Origin: Oscarella lobularis
Taxonomy: Eukaryota > Porifera > Homoscleromorpha > Homosclerophorida > Oscarellidae
Length of the DNA: 64,000 nucleotides
Direction: 5' to 3'
Assembly: GCF_947507565.1 (NCBI RefSeq)
Contig: NC_089194.1
Span: forward strand, 1,116,001 to 1,180,000
In this document: positions 24,262 through 36,500 of the stretch, one piece after another
Layout: each line of letters begins with the position of its first letter
Position numbering within the stretch: position 1 is the stretch's first letter
Translations under genes and position numbers: made by a program
The notes under the pieces: generated by a model
The model's input: the letters and a program-made list of their open reading frames with translations, nothing else
Told to the model about the DNA's origin: nothing
The model's database searches: none

Positions 24262-26049
24262 TTAGTTATCCTTCTTATTTTTTCCCTTCCGTCGATGACG
24301 ACTCTGCTCCTTTCCCTCCTTCGCTACGGCGCTCGCACTATTCTCCTCGCTTTCCTTATCCGCCCCGTTTGGGGACCCCTTTTTGGTCGGAGGTGGAGGC
24401 GGAGCCATCGTGGGCTTTCGACCAACAAAACAATCGGCCAGACATACAATCATCTATTAGTGGAATAAGTCTCAGAGAGATAAATGACATTGGGATTTAT
24501 CTCTGCTCACCGTTCCTATTAGAACGCCTATGATAATCGTTGCCAAGGCGAAAATTCCGTATGCACCCCAGTTGGGAATTCCATACGATTCGGTCAAAAC
24601 GCGATGAACATCCTGTTTTAATAATTAATTAATTATTTATTTATTTTTTAAGTGACTCACTCTCAATGCCATGGAAACTTTGAAAGTAGTCCCAAGCAGA
24701 ACCATACTACGGAGAAAAAGAGCAAGTCCTTTATATTGGGGGACAGTATACGGGATAAGTAATTAATTAATACGTTCGAGCCATATAAATTACCACACCC
24801 CACATACCAATGAATCAATTGAAACAGAAACTAAAAGAGCCAATACGTATGCGCACATGTTACAGCCACCCTCCATATATTAAAATCTGTCATGTGCTAC
24901 TCCTTCAGCACAAAGACAGACACAGAATCTAAGCAGCGACTTTCCTCTCACTGTCTCTACAGAAGGACTCTAAAGAGACAAGAATGTAGCCTGAGAAACA
25001 CTGTGGCCAAATGCCACTACAGCATGTCTATATATAACGAGAGTCCTAGGCCCTATGCAAACAGTGTCAGCTGCTGCCTTCCTAGCCATAGAGACACTAC
25101 GCCAAAAAACGTCAGTACCGTGTCTATAGAGATAAGAATGTAGGCATAGAGACACTGCGCCAAATGTCACAGTACAGTACGCCTATACAAAAAAATAGAC
25201 TCTATGCATAGAGACCTCAGAGACACTGTGCCAAAACGTCAGTACTCCATATAAGGAGAGTTCCCCACACGCCGATCGGTAGAACGTTACAGACATTACA
25301 GACATTGTTTAATCTTTATGCATGTGAACTCACAAGGGCGACGATGGGGCGCGCCACCACGCCACCGGTTCGACCGACTCCCACTTCTGTTCCTCGACGT
25401 ACGACATCAGATCGTCCAGCGATCGATGTCCGTCGTAAATACGATAGACTTTGTTTTTAACGCTATATACATCATTGTGGCCGATTGATCCATTGATTAT
25501 TTTAATCGATTTCCTTACTGATATATCGTCGGTAGAGCGGTGATGAGAAAACGACCGCTTAGACCTTTGAAAGAAAGAAAGAAAAAAAGATGACATTCTC
25601 ATACGGGACTTTTCATGGAAACCTGATTCCACTGTAACGTCTACTTTTCCCACGCGAACGCCCGAGTCGCTCGCCCATTGACCGAATTCGTTCCATACGG
25701 GATCGAATTTTTTGCACGCGGGACACCAGGGAGCGAAACTAGAACGAAAAGAAAAGAGGACGAATTTTCGCCTAACGCGCGGCGAGAATGACCACGCCTT
25801 TCACGTGGTGCGGAAAAAACGCGATTTCGTTCGCTTTCGTTCGATAGGCGACTCGCGAGGGATGTCGAACGCCCTTTCGAAGTGTTTCGCTTACAATTCG
25901 AGCATCCATTCGCCTTCTTCGATGAGATGAGCGTTCTCTTCCGTTATCGCCTGAACGTGCGAGGTCGTCGCGGCGTCGTCCGTTCGCGCGACGATCGCGG
26001 CGCACGCGACGACGAGAAAAGCGACGCGAAACGCCGTCGTACGAGCCAT
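24262..26049 (-). CDS. TMX1: Thioredoxin-related transmembrane protein 1
   Basis: Seven exons (25895-26049, 25623-25738, 25519-25564, 25334-25462, 24661-24706, 24511-24612, 24262-24453) join in frame to 261 aa; human TMX1 is 280. Signal peptide, then VQAITEENAHLIEEGEWML, active site EFFAPWCPACKKF with the TMX1-type CPAC, GLSGRFLITALPTIYH with the cis-Pro, and the motif WESVEP. A TM helix (WGAYGIFALATIIIGVLIG) is followed by a cytosolic Lys/Glu-rich tail ending KGKNKKDN. TMX1 is an ER-membrane thiol-disulfide oxidoreductase. Intron 4 is enlarged by repeats (24880-25290). Confidence 0.93.
24880..25290. repeat. Diverged short repeats inside TMX1 intron 4
   Basis: A unit like gcatagagacactgcgccaaa followed by acgtcagtac recurs at about 25089, 25144 and 25205, with a degenerate copy near 24995 (gaaacactgtggccaaa). 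Spacing is irregular (55-65 bp). Probably decayed tandem repeat or MITE debris. Confidence 0.55.
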
Positions 26050-26378
26050 GGTCGAAGTTCTTGTGTCGAGAAGCCGCATGCGCGCCGTATTTAGAATGGT
26101 CACGTGCCTCGAAAAAGCGTGGGCGTTCATTGCACTACCTGGCTCTGAACGCTTGACTCTTGACCTTTCGAGCATACTTCGCCGACCAACGCCCCTCATT
26201 TTCCCACCGCGTCATTAACGATGATACTCTAGATGTTAGTACTACGACTACACCAAACACGCTTCTTTATTTATTTATTTATTGTACCTTCCACTTGACC
26301 CCGCCCCCGAGCGAGAAGTGAAGAGAACGCGTCGTATTTTCAGGCGAACGAGTTTCGGGTAGAGGGGGCAATTTAACG
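26050..26378. other. Divergent intergenic region, TMX1 and small TM gene
   Basis: No coding exon recognised. TTTA microsatellite near 26265-26283. Would carry the promoters of TMX1 and of the candidate small TM gene. Confidence 0.4.
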
Positions 26379-26692
26379 ATGGACGGCTTCGTACCGGAAC
26401 CTCCGAGGCGGCGCCGCGTCGGAATCCCCTTAGTAACTAGAAACAAGGTAAAATACCGGTAATTTCATAATTCAATCAACGGCCGGCTTTCCCTAAACAA
26501 CCCAATATGGAGCCCTAGAGTAGCGTTTACGACGTGCAGTTACAGAAAAAAATCTTTTTGGAATTTTTCGCGAATTTTTTCGTACCGATTTTATTCGTCA
26601 TTTGCTTGCGTCGTCGCCCGGCGACGACGCCGAGAGTCGACGTCGACGGTCGATACTGCTTCGCAAAGCCGGCCCAAAACGGAAGCAGATGA
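26379..26692 (+). CDS. Candidate small single-pass membrane protein, antisense to RGS22
   Basis: Two exons (26379-26447, 26519-26692) join in frame over a 71 bp intron (AAG/GTAAAA ... CCCTAG) to 80 aa. Exon 1 reads MDGFVPEPPRRRRVGIPLV. Exon 2 has a hydrophobic helix (IFLEFFANFFVPILFVICL) flanked by QKK and RRR, then DVDGRYCFAKPAQNGS. The Arg flank predicts a cytosolic C-side. The second exon overlaps the last RGS22 exon by 166 bp in antisense. No family recognised; the model rests on frame, splice sites and composition only. Confidence 0.4.
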
Positions 26693-29600
26693 CGAACGAC
26701 GATCGACTGGGCTTCGTCGAAGGCGACGAGATCTTTCGCCTGACGATTGGCGTGACGCGAGGGAAAGTACAATTGATTGTGAATTGTGTGGAGAAGACGT
26801 TGGGATAGATCGGACGGTATGTCGACCTTTAGGTAGGGAGAGAGGTCCTTAAATGCATATATGTATGTACGCATACTTGAAGCCATGGAGGACTTTGCGA
26901 GTCGAGAAAACAGTCGCCTAATACTTCGGCCTTGCGACGTATGAGCGACTTGTCGGCGAATCCGTGACATAGATACTATGTATGTGAGAGTCATCGTCCA
27001 TCACAATTAATTATTAACCCTCTCTCTTACTTTAAATCTCTGTACTTCGATCCAAAAGAGGAGATCGTTCTCGGCCAACGGCACGCCGTCCGATTCGCCG
27101 TGTCTGTGCAGATAGGCGCGAAACGAGTCGATTCGTTCGGGCCAGACGCCGTCGTCTAGGCTCGCGAGAAGCGCCTCCAGTTCGCTCCGGTGCTCGGGAA
27201 GCGGAGTCGCTTTACCGGTCGTCTGTCGAATTAATAGCAGAGTCGATTGATTCCTACGCGTTCGCGCTTCGCTTCGTACCTGTTTGGGCTTTCGCCTTCG
27301 AATTTTCGTGTCGCATAGTATGGTTATAGCCGCTAGATCGTCGGTGTTGGGACATCGGGTTTCGGCTTCGTCCGGATGCAAAGTTTGCAGCATAGTCTAG
27401 AATAAAATTAATTAATTAATCCCCCTATATATGTACTCTCAACTTTTGTGCTCTCACCTGAAGAAAACCTTGAAACAAAATCTCGATTTCACCGTAGAGA
27501 TGACTCTGAACGGAGAGAAGCGTATCGGACGGCGGACGATAATTGGACGCTTTCACGTTGACTTTCGTCCGAAGCAGAGCCGGCAAATCGATAGATCTAA
27601 TAAAATATAAACAACGTTCCTTTTTTTCCCCCTCACATGCATTGACGTCACCTTCGAGACTTTTCGTAGAAATACGTTCTAAAGAAAAAAAAACGCTGCT
27701 TATATAATTAAAAATTAATTATCGATTTTACTTGTGCGCCGACGTCGCAAAACTCGCTCGACCCGTTTCCGACGACAATTTCTTGAACGACTGTATATCC
27801 ATCCAGAGTAGAAGGCGATTGAGCGTCGCGTAGTCGCCGAGATCGCACAGATATTCCTTGAACGCAGAAACGACCCTAAGAAGAAGAAAGACCGATATTG
27901 ATCTCTCGCTCGTTTCGTTTCCCGTTCCCCCCGCCTCCGACTTTTTATTCGCTACGACTTCGGCGAAGACGAGCTTTCGCGCTTCCGGCTGCGCCGAATC
28001 TTTCGGCGATGAAACGGCCGTCGAATTGTCTCGCGAAAATCGCTTCTTTCGTCGCCTTCGTCTTCCTTTCGACTTGAAACCGCTTCCCCACGACGGCACT
28101 CTACGAGCGAGAGAAATCATATTTTAGTTATTTATTAATTATTTAAATAATAAGCCTTTTACTTCAACTGAGCTGAACGGGGTACGCTCTCCGAGCTGGC
28201 TGACGGTGGCGGCTCAATTTTAGGCTTTGTTCGAGCTCTACGCATATTTTTTCCCTTGAAACTCTAACATTAATGGCTAGGGGGGGTCATACTTTATATA
28301 GGTGTCGTAGTCCTCCTTTAGATATTCTGACCATGGGTGCTTTAGCACTAATACGGCGTATCTCTAATAAAGAAATAACGCCTTACTCGTTTCCCTTTTT
28401 TTATCGAATTTGTTTTACTGTACTTCTATTGGTCGAAATGCTTTGACGGATATCGCTCCCTTCGATTCGTCTAGTTCTTTCTTTAGCGATTTTTTGACGT
28501 CATCGTCGACGCCAATCGGACGTTCAGCGTCTAGATAGAGTTCTATGATTTCCATTTTTCTTGTCTATGACGTACCATCAGACACGTAGGTGTACCAGAG
28601 TGACCAGCCGATTTTTGAGCTAATAAATCTCACGTAAGACGATCGAGAGTTGCGCTTAAAAGCGGCCACACAAGAATGCCAAAAAGCGAGAACATTCCCC
28701 AATAGAGTCTCATCCTTTCTACTTCAGCAATCATCACATCAATGTATATAAAAGACAGAGATTATTACCTTTCGAGATAAGCAGCAAAGGGCCCTCCAGC
28801 GTTCCCATCTTCAGTCATTCCAGAAACGAAGTCAGAATACGTGGGTCTATAGAGACGAAATAGAGACCAAAAAATAAGAGTCCATTATATCCTCACCTGT
28901 CGTCCACATATCCTATTCGAGCCGACCGAATTCTCTGCGAAAGCGGCGACAATTCCTCGCCGAGATCGACGCCGAGAGTCGTCTCGGGAAACGACGCCGG
29001 CAGCGAACGCGACGTCAAATCGGAATCGTCGTAGAGACGAGCAAAATTGCCAGGCAATTGCGAGCCGCCCGCCTCGCGATGGAGCACGTAGCGCGGACAC
29101 CAGTACGAGCGCAGGCGAAGAAGAAGTCGTCGTTGAACGCTCTTTAGGGGATCGATGCCGGGGTCCTCTTGCATCAGAGGACTGCAGAGCCAACGACGAG
29201 CCCGCGAGCCCAACAACGACGCGCCGTACGTATCAAACAAATACCTTAGGAAAAAATTATTATTATTATTATTATTATATATTTTTCTTACCTCATGATT
29301 TTTCCTACGTTGCTTTCCTTTCGCGCTTTCATCGACTCGACGTCGAGCCACATGTCCATCATTTGACGACCGACGCTTCCGATCAAGAACTCGCCGAACC
29401 CGTCGACGCCGTCGCTCGATCCGACGACCTCTCGACGAATTTCGTCGTACGTCTTTCGACGTCGACTCTCCAAATCGCGAACGTCCGCCTCCGTCTTCGC
29501 GTCGTCGTCAACGTCGACGTCATCGATGCTCACGTCATCGTCGTCGTCGTCGTCGTCGTCGTAATTATCGATCGAATCGTCGACGTCGAAATATGACGTC

Positions 29601-30367
29601 ATCGCGTCGACGACGTCGCTTTCGAGAAAAGGACGAAAACGAGCGCCCGGTTCGGCGGTCATGCTCCGACACGAGAATCGAGCCGAGTACGGTTTGGATT
29701 TGGGCGCCGAAGCGGAAACGCTTCGGCCCGGGAACGACTTTCGAGGCGACGACGAAGGGGGAGGAGCGACGAACGGCTCTTCCTCTTCGAATATCAGACA
29801 TCGGCAAAGTTTGTATTTGCAATAGATGAGCGATCTTGGATATTGACTAAGTATTTTGACGTCGTTACGAGTCGGGTTTTTTTTTTACCTGGCGAAGTAA
29901 GGCAGTCTTTCTTCTTCGGCCCACGAAGCGATTCGTCGTCGACGATCGTCCGCCGAGTCGTCGTCGTCGACGGCGGACGCTTCGGCTTCCGTCAATTCGA
30001 TGCATTGCGATTTGGAGTCGTAATGCATCGATTTGAGAAAGACCTTTAATTAAATTAAATAATCCATGATCGACGAGCGTTACAGTGGGAAGAAAGGCCG
30101 CGTCGCTCATATCTAACTTACGGAACTGCCTACGGGCTTACCGGCAATCCTAAATAGAAATTGAAGAAGTCCGCCGCTATTGGATCGGCTATCCATTCGT
30201 CGAAGTTCGTCGCATCGTCGAAGACGATTCCTTTATAAAAACAAATCGAGGGTTCTCCCCGCGGAGCCCACGCGCCCGCGCGCGGACGTCGTCTCTTCAC
30301 CGTGCACGTGGCGATCGAGAGCGCTCAATCGAACCGCACCGAAAGCCGTACTACAAACGCGCTCCAT
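26527..30367 (-). CDS. RGS22: Regulator of G-protein signalling 22
   Basis: Seventeen minus-strand exons (first 30301-30367, last 26527-26826) join in frame to about 968 aa; human RGS22 is 1264. The N-terminal family region reads ADPIAADFFNFYLGLPVF and EEERLPYFA. Four RGS-like helical units follow: FGEFLIGSVGRQMMDMWLDV, PTYSDFVSGMTEDGN...VLAFWHSC, FKEYLCDLGDYATLNRLLLW, and FRAYLHRHGESDGVPLAEND with the matching VDIPSDLSQRLLHTI. A poly-Asp run interrupts the region before the first. Exon 27652-27678 is a 27 nt microexon. The 57 bp segment 27223-27279 is a multiple of three and could be read through, but has intron-like ends. RGS22 in vertebrates is testis-enriched and binds G-alpha; a flagellated-cell role here is inference. 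Confidence 0.9.
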
Positions 30368-30555
30368 TTCGCATCGCAACGTCGACGTGTTCACACAATC
30401 AAAACACAATGCGTTGCCGGGGACGACGAGAACCGCCCCGCGCGCGAAGACCACGCCACATGCCAACAACGAACCAAAAAAAAAGACACTACGTAGACAA
30501 AAAAAAAACCGAGAAAAAAACCCCATCAATCAGAAAAAAAAAAACGTACGTGATG

Positions 30556-33500
30556 TCACTTTTTTCGGCTAAATAGGCTGCGCCGTTTCTCCTTCTTATG
30601 CTCCTTGGGATCGTGCTCGCTTCCGCCGCCGAAGGACGCCGATCTCGACGGCGATTGGAGCGGAGTCGTTTCGGCGCTGCCCGTCGGCTGAGCGGCTTCG
30701 CCGGGAGGCGACTGCGGACGATCTTCGACGGGCGTTTCCGTCGCCGCCGACGCCGCCGCCGCCGACGACGAACCTTGATCGATTGCTTTGATCCAGTTTC
30801 TCATGGAATCCTATATTGGAGAAAATGTTACCAATACGATAATAACCAAGGGCATGTATCTGGTGATCGTTTCTTCTATGTTATTCTGGTTTAAGGCTCC
30901 TACAGCTGACTAAGGGATCCCCCTCAATATAAAGATGTGCGTGCGGTCTCCCGAATCTCTCTCTGTGTACCTGATTTTTCGCTTGGAAGAGCCATTCGCC
31001 GCCTGTGCTCGTTCTAATAGAAAAAAAAAAGACGAAGAGTCGAGATTATGCTCTGCACGTCAAAGTGACGCGTCTTCTTACTTCAAACGAAAGCAGAACT
31101 TTCGTTTCGTGTAGTCGATCGCTTCCTTGACGTCGCCGTTATGAAGCGATATCGAGCTCGAAGGATTGTGCTATATAAGAAAAAAAGATAAAAAAAAAGA
31201 GAAAGAGGGGACGATAAGTCCGTACGTGCGACGAGGCCTCGCGTTCGTCTTTGAAACACAGCAGAGCGCCGTCTCTCAGAACAACAAAGAACGAGCGCCA
31301 CGAGCTAAGGAACAAAATATATTCAAAAGCTCGTCCAACTCCATTTACATACCGATTGTGCGACTTCTTTCCAGTCGCTTCCATTTCGTGTTTCCTATGC
31401 AATAGCCCACTAACCGAAGCTAAGAGAGGGAAAAAACCGAAATTATTCTAATCCATGAAAAAAGGTGTGCACCGTACCTTCGGCAGCTCCCTCCGCTCCG
31501 CCGGCGCCCGCAGCACTTCCCGCGCCCTCGGACAACTAAAAACGCCCCAACTAAAAAAAAAACCCCGAAACCAAAGCGTCTCTCCCCGCGTACCGGCGAC
31601 ACGGACTTATCCGACGATCCAGCCACGTCGACGTCCGCGCTAAAACTCACGTGCTTACGCGCGTTCTTCGCCGCCCCGGCGACGGGAGCCCCAGTCGGGG
31701 ACGCGGTTCTCTCCTCGTCAGACAGCGGTGACGTCGCCACCTGCGATGACGGCGGCGGCGGCGGCGACACGGACGTCGGCGACGCCGACGACTCGCCTTC
31801 GGAGGCGGCCGAAGCGCTTCTCGCCAAACCAGCGGCGTTTTTCTTCTTGGCGCGCGCCGTCAAGGCGAGCAGAACGATGGATCCCTTTCCGTCGGGATCG
31901 CCGCCGATGACGAGTTCGCGTATCGATTCGACGGGAATGCGATGCGGAAAGCGACCGATGTCGTCGCCGTTCACCTGCGCGCGAAATTCCGCGTCGTCGA
32001 CGACGATTTTCAATTCGAAGTCTTCGCCGCGAGCGAACGGGAATCGATCGACCCGGATGTCGGCGGCGTCGTCATCCGGGGACGCGCCGCCGGAGAGAAC
32101 GACGACGCGATCGGCGAAGACGGGCATGAATTGATAGGCGATGCGAGTCGCGCTCTCTTGGAGTCGAATCCAGAAGCGCGTCGAGTCTTCGGGACAATGG
32201 GCTTTGATTGTGATCGTTGTGACCGGTTGGAGTTTGAAGTCTTGGACGAAAGGCATTTTGGCGGACGATTGAATGACCTGGGGGAAAAAAATCAATATTA
32301 ATTAATTAGTCCAAGGAATTAATAGCTTATGTCGCAGGGCTCTAAGTAAGCAAACCATTTCTATTTCTGGATCTGGAAGAAGGAAAATGGGATGCGTGCG
32401 AGGAAGAAGAAAACGGAAACCGCTTCGTTAGCGAGGTGACTACGTAAACAAACAACACTCCACTGGTGCCTCCCGCGAGGAAGAGTAAAGAGGAACGAGG
32501 CCCCAGGCTTGATCTAACAAAGGAAGGCGTACGAGCGTATTACAGGATCCAGGGGTACAAAAGACGACGATTATTTCCGAGAGGAAATAGAAGAAACCAA
32601 TAAAAACAATTCCTCTGGAAAGGCGAGAAGACATATCTACTGGTCCTCTGCTCTGTTGTCCATTCTATGAGCTGTCGTACCACGCTCTTAATGACAGACA
32701 TGCTGCTGCTTCCGTGCGAACAGTCAGTTCGCTTCAGCGCAATCAAACTGTGTCGGGAAACGAGCGGGCGACCGCCGCGCTGGAGCGCGCACCGATTCGG
32801 CAACGACGCGTACAACATGGGACCCGATGCGATTGTGGAACCGAGTGGGTAGGACTTGACGGATACAATACGCGCACGCGGAACAAGAACTCCAAAACCT
32901 TTGTTTGTCTTACGCGACAGCCGCCCCGCCCAGGAAGAGGGACCCCACGATAAATGTACGTCTCGGTTTTTAGGCCGACTATTTCTCTCTTTCGTTCTAT
33001 CTATCTTAGAGAAATTATCTCTTACCCGACGGCCTTCTTTCTTTGGCTTGTGTTCCACTTCCAGAGCGTTCGATACTTCCGCTGTGGTCTCCACTTTCGA
33101 CGTCACCACCTTCGAAGTTCCACCACCTGACCAGAAAGTTCATTATCAAGGAAACGATGTCATGTAGACCAACTCTTACCCTTTTTCAACGCCATGTGAG
33201 CTTCGGCTTCCGATCGAATATCCCTCGGCCCGTCCTCCTAAACAAAAACAAAGTCACAATATCTGACGTCATAATAATAATTATTTAAAAAAAACGAACC
33301 CTATCCAACGGTATCTCGCGCGAGAGAGCACGCTCTATTTCCTCGCTCATCTCCAAGCCGCTACTTCGCTCCGACGAGACGTCCGAGTGGACGATCATGC
33401 TGGCGCGCGTCGAGGGGCCCTCCTCTTCGGCGCCGCTCGGCGGCGTCGCTTCGGTTCTCGGCGCCGTCGTCGCCGCGGCGACTTGTTCGACTTTGCGTTG

Positions 33501-36500
33501 GACTTTCGGCGACGAGCGCGCTTCTCTTTCGATTCGTTCGATTTCCTGCACGATGTAACCCTGGGCGACGGGCTGACGATTGGACAGCTGGCCCGTGCCG
33601 GTCGTCGAGAGAACGACGGGCGACTGGAGAGAATTTTGACGCTGTTCGAACTGGAAGAAAACGAAGGTGAGAAAAGATCCCTCACGTTCATATATAATAC
33701 CTCCGTGATTTTCTTCAGTAGTCCAAATCGCTCTTCTTGCGCTTCCAGCGATTTGACGAAGTCTTCGTGCTTCTTCAGAAAACCGTCGACTTCGTCGGCT
33801 GTCTCCTAAGAGGAGAGAGAAGACGAAATCGTCATCGTTTCGACTTGGAGCGCGTTCGTCGTACCCCGACGTCTTCCATGAGGAAATACTGCTCGACGCT
33901 GTTCAGCCATCGATCGGCCATGTGAGCGTCTCTCGCGAAAACGTGCACTTCCAAAACTAGATAAAAAAAATAATTAAACAAGGCGATGCCGTCTTCCCCC
34001 CTTTCACGGAGACGTACAGAGACGGAGTTCGACTTCGCGCCCAGTCCAGTCGTTCCACAGCTCGTCGCGCTGAGTGGAAAGCAATCCCAATTTGGCTTTG
34101 ATCTAGAAGAGAGAATATCAGCGTATATGAAAGGGACGCTCTGAAGAGAACGTATGTGGGGAAACAGAGGGGCCCTCACTAGACTCCTCGTCTTTCTCTC
34201 TACCTCTTTCGCCGCGTAGTGACCGCGCGCCACCAAATCCAATCCGAACTTCTCGATCGCTTCAAAATCCGACTGTCGCATCTCGATCTCCGCTCGACGA
34301 TTCAAATGCTCGGCAATCGACGCGTCGGCGCCGGCGACGTCGCGCGTCGGCTCGTCGGCGAAGATGCGCATTCGCATGTCGGCCGTCCAGAAGAGAAGCA
34401 CCTTGACGGCGGCGAGAAATTTCTGCAGGTCGTCGGACGCTTTGAGTTGACGCTTTCGCGCCGCCGTCTTCTCTTGGAGAACTTCCCACGCGCGTTCGAC
34501 GTCCTCCTGTCGATCGGCGATCGTTTTCTCGTCGGGATGAGCGGAGAGAAGGCGGGCCGCCTCTTTGGATAAATTAGTCAGCTGAGAGAGAGAGAGATTA
34601 CATATATTGATCCTAATAAACTATCTAAGATTCTTACTTGAGATTCGATTGCGTCCAGATCGCGTTCAAAGTTCTCGTGGTTGCGTAGCAACGTTTCGAC
34701 GCTGGCGACGTCGCGTCCGAGATCGTCTGGCATTGCAGTGGATTTTTCCTGAATTATATATATATATATATATATTTTTGACGTGACTCTCCGGGGATGC
34801 TAATTAGGGTCATACCTGAATCTGAGATTTGACGTCATCCACGTCGCGATAAAAGCGTTTGATCTCAAACGCCGATCCAAGAGACTTGAAAAAAAAGAGC
34901 CATGATTATGAAAATTGATATATTACTTAGTACCACATACTTTTCTTCGTTTCTCTATGAGATCTAGAAGGCGATCCCAAAGGCCTTTGACGTGCGCTTG
35001 CCACTCCTGTATGGTCGCCTTTTCCGAGTGACCCGATTCGATGAGAGAATCGGCGAGCCCGTTAACGACGTTGAGGCGCTCCGTGCCGCTGGCATTCGTA
35101 CTGCGAGCGAACTCGGTGAACTTCTCCTGAATCATCTGCAAAAGAAACGCATAAGAGATAAAATTAAAATTATTTCTTTTTTTCTTTCTTACTTCGCAGT
35201 GTTCAAAATCCTGGCCAAGTTCTTTCGACTGGGCGACGCTCTCCTTTTCTCCAGCCCACACTTCAAACTCTTCCACCTAAAGAAAGAAAGAAAGTCATCT
35301 CTCTCCTTCCCCTCTCCCTAGTGGACTCACCTCTCGATTGAGCTGAAACAACTTATAGCTCTCGTCCAAATTCAATCCGCGCTTCTCGGCCAACGCCTTC
35401 AGCGCCGCGTACAGAGCGTCCAAGTTCTCCTGAGCGCGTTTGACCGCTTCCGTGTCGAAGCTCGCCGCGTCGCCCAGACCAATCAGCGCGTTCGCTCGCT
35501 CGCCCAACGCGACGACCGTCTTCTCGTAGGCGTCAACCGCCGCGTGAAGAACGCGATGTTTTTTGAGAAGAGCCAGAGCGCTGGCGTCGTCCTGATTAAT
35601 AAAATAAATTATTGAATTATGTGATTTTTTTAAGGGACGGAGAATATTTCGCCTCTTTACCTTTCCTCTATTGTCGTCCATCATATAAAGCTCCTGTTCG
35701 CTCATCCAGGCTTCGGCTTCAGAAACATCGAGGAAATACTAAATAACAATAGAACCGTTTTCAATATATCAGACCATGCGTATTTATTTTATTTACTTGT
35801 TGGGCGGACGCCGAATCTTCTAGGCGATTTTTTCTCACGGTGAGCGCCTTCTCCAACTCCTCCCACTTGCCCTGTATCTCGCGATTGCGTTCGTCGATTC
35901 TCGGCGCCGATTCGTTGCCGTCTTCGATGAGACGATCGGCCGTTTCGCAGACGGCTTTCATAATCGGTTCGTGGGCTTGAACTTCAGAGAAGAGAGCCTT
36001 CAGAAAGGAGAGAAAAATAACGTCTTGGCATTGAGACAAAAAGTGAGTGACTAATACCTGATTCTTTCGCTGGAGCCTTTGCACACTCAACGCATCGTTA
36101 CCGTAGTCTTCCGACTTGGCAAGAGCCATTCTCTCGTCTATCCACGCCTAAAACACAAAAACAATAAATATATATTATTATTATTATCATTATTGTCTTA
36201 CCAATTCTTCGTCGACGTCTCTGTTATACTGAAACCACTTCTTAGCGTCGTCCAAGCGATTTCTCCTCTTCTCCAGCGGCTCCCCCAGTCCAGCATAGGC
36301 CGTCTCCAGCGCGCCGAGTCTCTCCTCCAGAGCGGGCGCGTCGAAGTGCCCGCTCTCGACCAGCGCCGTCGTCTCCCGACTCAATTTCTCGATCACCGGC
36401 TTCTGCGCGCTCACCTCCGCCTCGACCATCTGATGCTTCTTCACGAGATGATTCACGCTCGCAATGTCCTTCCCCGTGTCGTCGAGACCGACCGCCGTCT

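Noticed and set aside
29363-30049. Plus-strand frames rich in Val/Asp and Arg.
   Set aside because: Antisense shadows of RGS22 exons, including the poly-Asp codons.
30060-30113. Possible RGS22 exon reading DMSDAAFLPT.
   Set aside because: Joining exon 30142-30230 directly to 29889-30043 (GLP/VFLKSMHYDSKSQCIEL) gives the family order in the correct phase; including this segment would need a 29-bp intron.
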